NCBI GenBank assembly: GCA_002104905.1
Contig: MCFE01000818.1
Location: forward strand, 1 to 33,539
Reading direction: 5' to 3'
DNA: 33,539 nucleotides
Source of the DNA: Basidiobolus meristosporus CBS 931.73
Taxonomy: Eukaryota; Basidiobolomycota; Basidiobolomycetes; Basidiobolales; Basidiobolaceae
Of this stretch, positions 31,869-33,539 are shown piece by piece. The number at the start of each line of letters is the position of its first letter. Positions within the stretch are counted from its first letter, which is position 1. The notes beneath the pieces were generated by a model. It was given only the letters and a program-made list of their open reading frames with translations. It searched no databases and was not told the origin of the DNA. The position numbers and the translations under genes are program-made.

Positions 31869-32582
31869 CTTTAAAGGTCAGTGTATAGCCTCCTTCACTG
31901 CTTCTAAGGCTAACTTGGACAGTTCCTTCTTCCAATGCATCAAGTGTTTTATTGTCTCACATGAAACCTTAATTGTCATTTCTTGGTATTGGGTACAAAG
32001 TTCTTTTTGGTGTGTAAAGTGTTGAGATGCTCCATAGTCAATGTACCATGTCTGAGAATCCTTGTATTTGGGCATATTTAGTGCAGATATGAATAGTCCA
32101 TCTTCAGTTGTTGCAGTATTTTCATATTCTGGCTTCTTTTGCTGATTATCTCTCTTTTTGAAACACTGGTCCTATGTATGTCCTTTTCTTTCAATGTAGT
32201 TGCAAAACAGGTTGCTTTTGCCTTTAAATGGTCTTTGGTATCTCTGTGTTGGTTACCATTACTTATTAAAGCATTTTCTTTATCCTTCATATTGGCACTT
32301 GATTTTCTCAATTCTTCATCTAGGAGCCTTCCATATATGTAATTTGAGGTCAAATCTTCAGTTCTAGACTCTATGGCAGATACAGGGCACTGAAACTTGT
32401 TTGTCAGGCCATTTAAGATAGCTACTATCACATCCTCATTCAGAATTGTTATGCCCACCAATTCCATCTCATCCACCAGCAGCGTAATTCTACAAATTTG
32501 ATTTTTTGTTTCTTCTCCTGGTAGCATCTTTGTAGTAAAGAATTTTCATCCAAGATACATTTTCTTGACAGCTGAACATAAC
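31869..32582 (-). pseudogene. E3 copia copy, right part (protease and gag)
   Basis: Continues E3 beyond the gypsy insertion: protease with TWYIDYGASQHFT (the catalytic DSGA now reads DYGA, TCT to TAT-type change), then the gag end and the frame 32527-32078 with ITLLVDEMELVG and NYIYGRLLDEELRKSS. Similarity to E2 stops at about 32582 inside gag, so E3 lacks its 5' LTR here. Confidence 0.75.
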
Positions 32583-32591
32583 TGTCTATAA

Positions 32592-33539
32592 CTGCCAATT
32601 TTGATTACATCTCTCTCAAATAGTCACATATTCTGGACCAAATATGTCATGAGGACTTTTATGCTAAGACCCAATGAAGTGCCACCTGTAAGTAAGTCCA
32701 GAGCCATCCCACAAAAGGAATTTCCCTTGGATCATCAGCAGTGAAAGACAAAAAAGAAAAATAGGAATATACTACTGCTGCAAATTAGAGTATCTCTGAA
32801 ATGGAGCCAAAACATATGTAGGCTATATTTGGACTATCTAACAATGCAGATATGCTTCATAGAGCCCCTTGTACAATGTTTTCAAGCCAGAAGCCCTAGA
32901 AAAGCATTGAAACTTCTACAGGATCTGTCAGATATTGTGGTATTAATTGGGGCAGAATATTTAAAGCAGTAGTCCTGATGTCTGCTATCTATGGAGCTGA
33001 AAGAAAATAGTTTAAGGATCAACCTAATGGTTTTCATGGATTTTGAAGACACTGATATGTTCAATCAGCCTTGTAAGCCAAGCTCAAGGCTGAGAATAAC
33101 TATCAGGAGAATAAGTAGCATCAAAGCTCTTTTTAACAAGAGTTCACTTCTAGAAAAGGGCAAGTATCTAATCTTCAAGTGTATTCTGATAAGACAAAAG
33201 CAGCTGTATCAATCCAAATCAGTAGAAGCACTACAAAAGCAGCTATTAAACAACCTATGGAACTTTCTTATACCAATCTGGCTAGATTAAGAAGCAAATG
33301 GACTTTGAATCTACTGTAAATTAAGTAATCAGTCCAAAAAATCACCCACAACAGAACAGCTGTTGACGTAAGGGCTGGAAGGGCAGCCAGTTGAGCTACA
33401 CTTTAGTAAGGTAGATCAGCTTGCAGAGAGAAGCAATTTGCCTACCACAGCCTCCACATCCTACATTGTGGACAGAGTGGAGATCCCACTGACAGAGAGA
33501 GTATCAATGTTAAGAACGCAAAAGGTTATCACAATGCCT
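32592..33539 (+). pseudogene. Long decayed reading frame, family unknown, runs off the window
   Basis: A single plus-strand frame can be followed for about 315 codons with six stops: TGA 32742, TAG 32970, TGA 32976, TAA 33288, TGA 33306, TAA 33369. Each is one C-to-T step from CGA, CAG or CAA. Far more stops would be expected in random AT-rich DNA. The content is basic and polar (HIFWTKYVMRTFMLRPNEVP; KALKLLQDLSDIVVLIGAEY; KSVEALQKQLLNN; SYIVDRVEIPLTERVSML). I recognise no motif. It sits directly against the broken gag end of E3 and is probably part of another mobile element, for example a gag or a transposase. Confidence 0.5.

Overview
The window reads as a transposon-rich filamentous fungus, most likely an ascomycete (Pezizomycotina). 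Genes carry several short introns (about 40-100 bp) with GT..AG ends and CTAAC/CTGAT/CTAAT branch sites close to the acceptor, and the GID4/Vid24 protein has the wording of ascomycete homologues. A truffle-like or other Pezizomycete genome would fit the intron density plus retrotransposon load, but the genus cannot be fixed from sequence alone.

Layout. Positions 1-12.2 kb are a gene-bearing block: a six-exon GID4/Vid24 gene (+), a large intron-rich minus-strand gene of unknown function (about 2.53-6.9 kb), a small cysteine-rich ORF, a minus-strand ORF with a PIN-like (NYN-type) nuclease fold, a short orphan ORF, and a three-exon DUF1963/YwqG-like gene (+) behind a TATA box and a paired GATA motif. 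Positions 12.2-15.4 kb hold no gene I can recognise.

From 15.4 kb to the end the window is nested mobile DNA. A plus-strand, internally deleted Ty1/copia copy (E1, 15453-17953) sits in an older gag relic of its own family. A minus-strand, near full-length but decayed copia copy (E2, 18030-22687) faces it. The 76-bp spacer between them is the second half of the same relic, turned around. A 2.6-kb stretch follows with a 10-bp-phased TGCC array and a roughly 750-bp imperfect palindrome. Then comes a truncated start of another LTR element with a gag-like frame. A third copia copy (E3) is split by a young Ty3/gypsy element (26937-31868; 4-bp target duplication, LTRs about 97% identical). The right edge is a long decayed reading frame of unknown family.

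Two themes join the repeat half. First, nearly every stop codon in the element frames is explained by C-to-T change on the coding strand (CGA to TGA, CAA to TAA, CAG to TAG), and two E2 key residues (an integrase Glu and a zinc-knuckle His) are lost by single transitions. This is consistent with repeat-induced point mutation or deamination of methylated cytosine. Second, the copia copies begin right after the LTR with a sequence complementary to the anticodon stem-loop of initiator tRNA-Met, so they probably prime from a half-tRNA as Drosophila copia does. I found no tRNA, rRNA or CRISPR, and no convincing new defence or metabolic system. The most unusual structures are the phased TGCC array with its palindrome, the inverted spacer that splits a target duplication, and the decayed frame at the right end.
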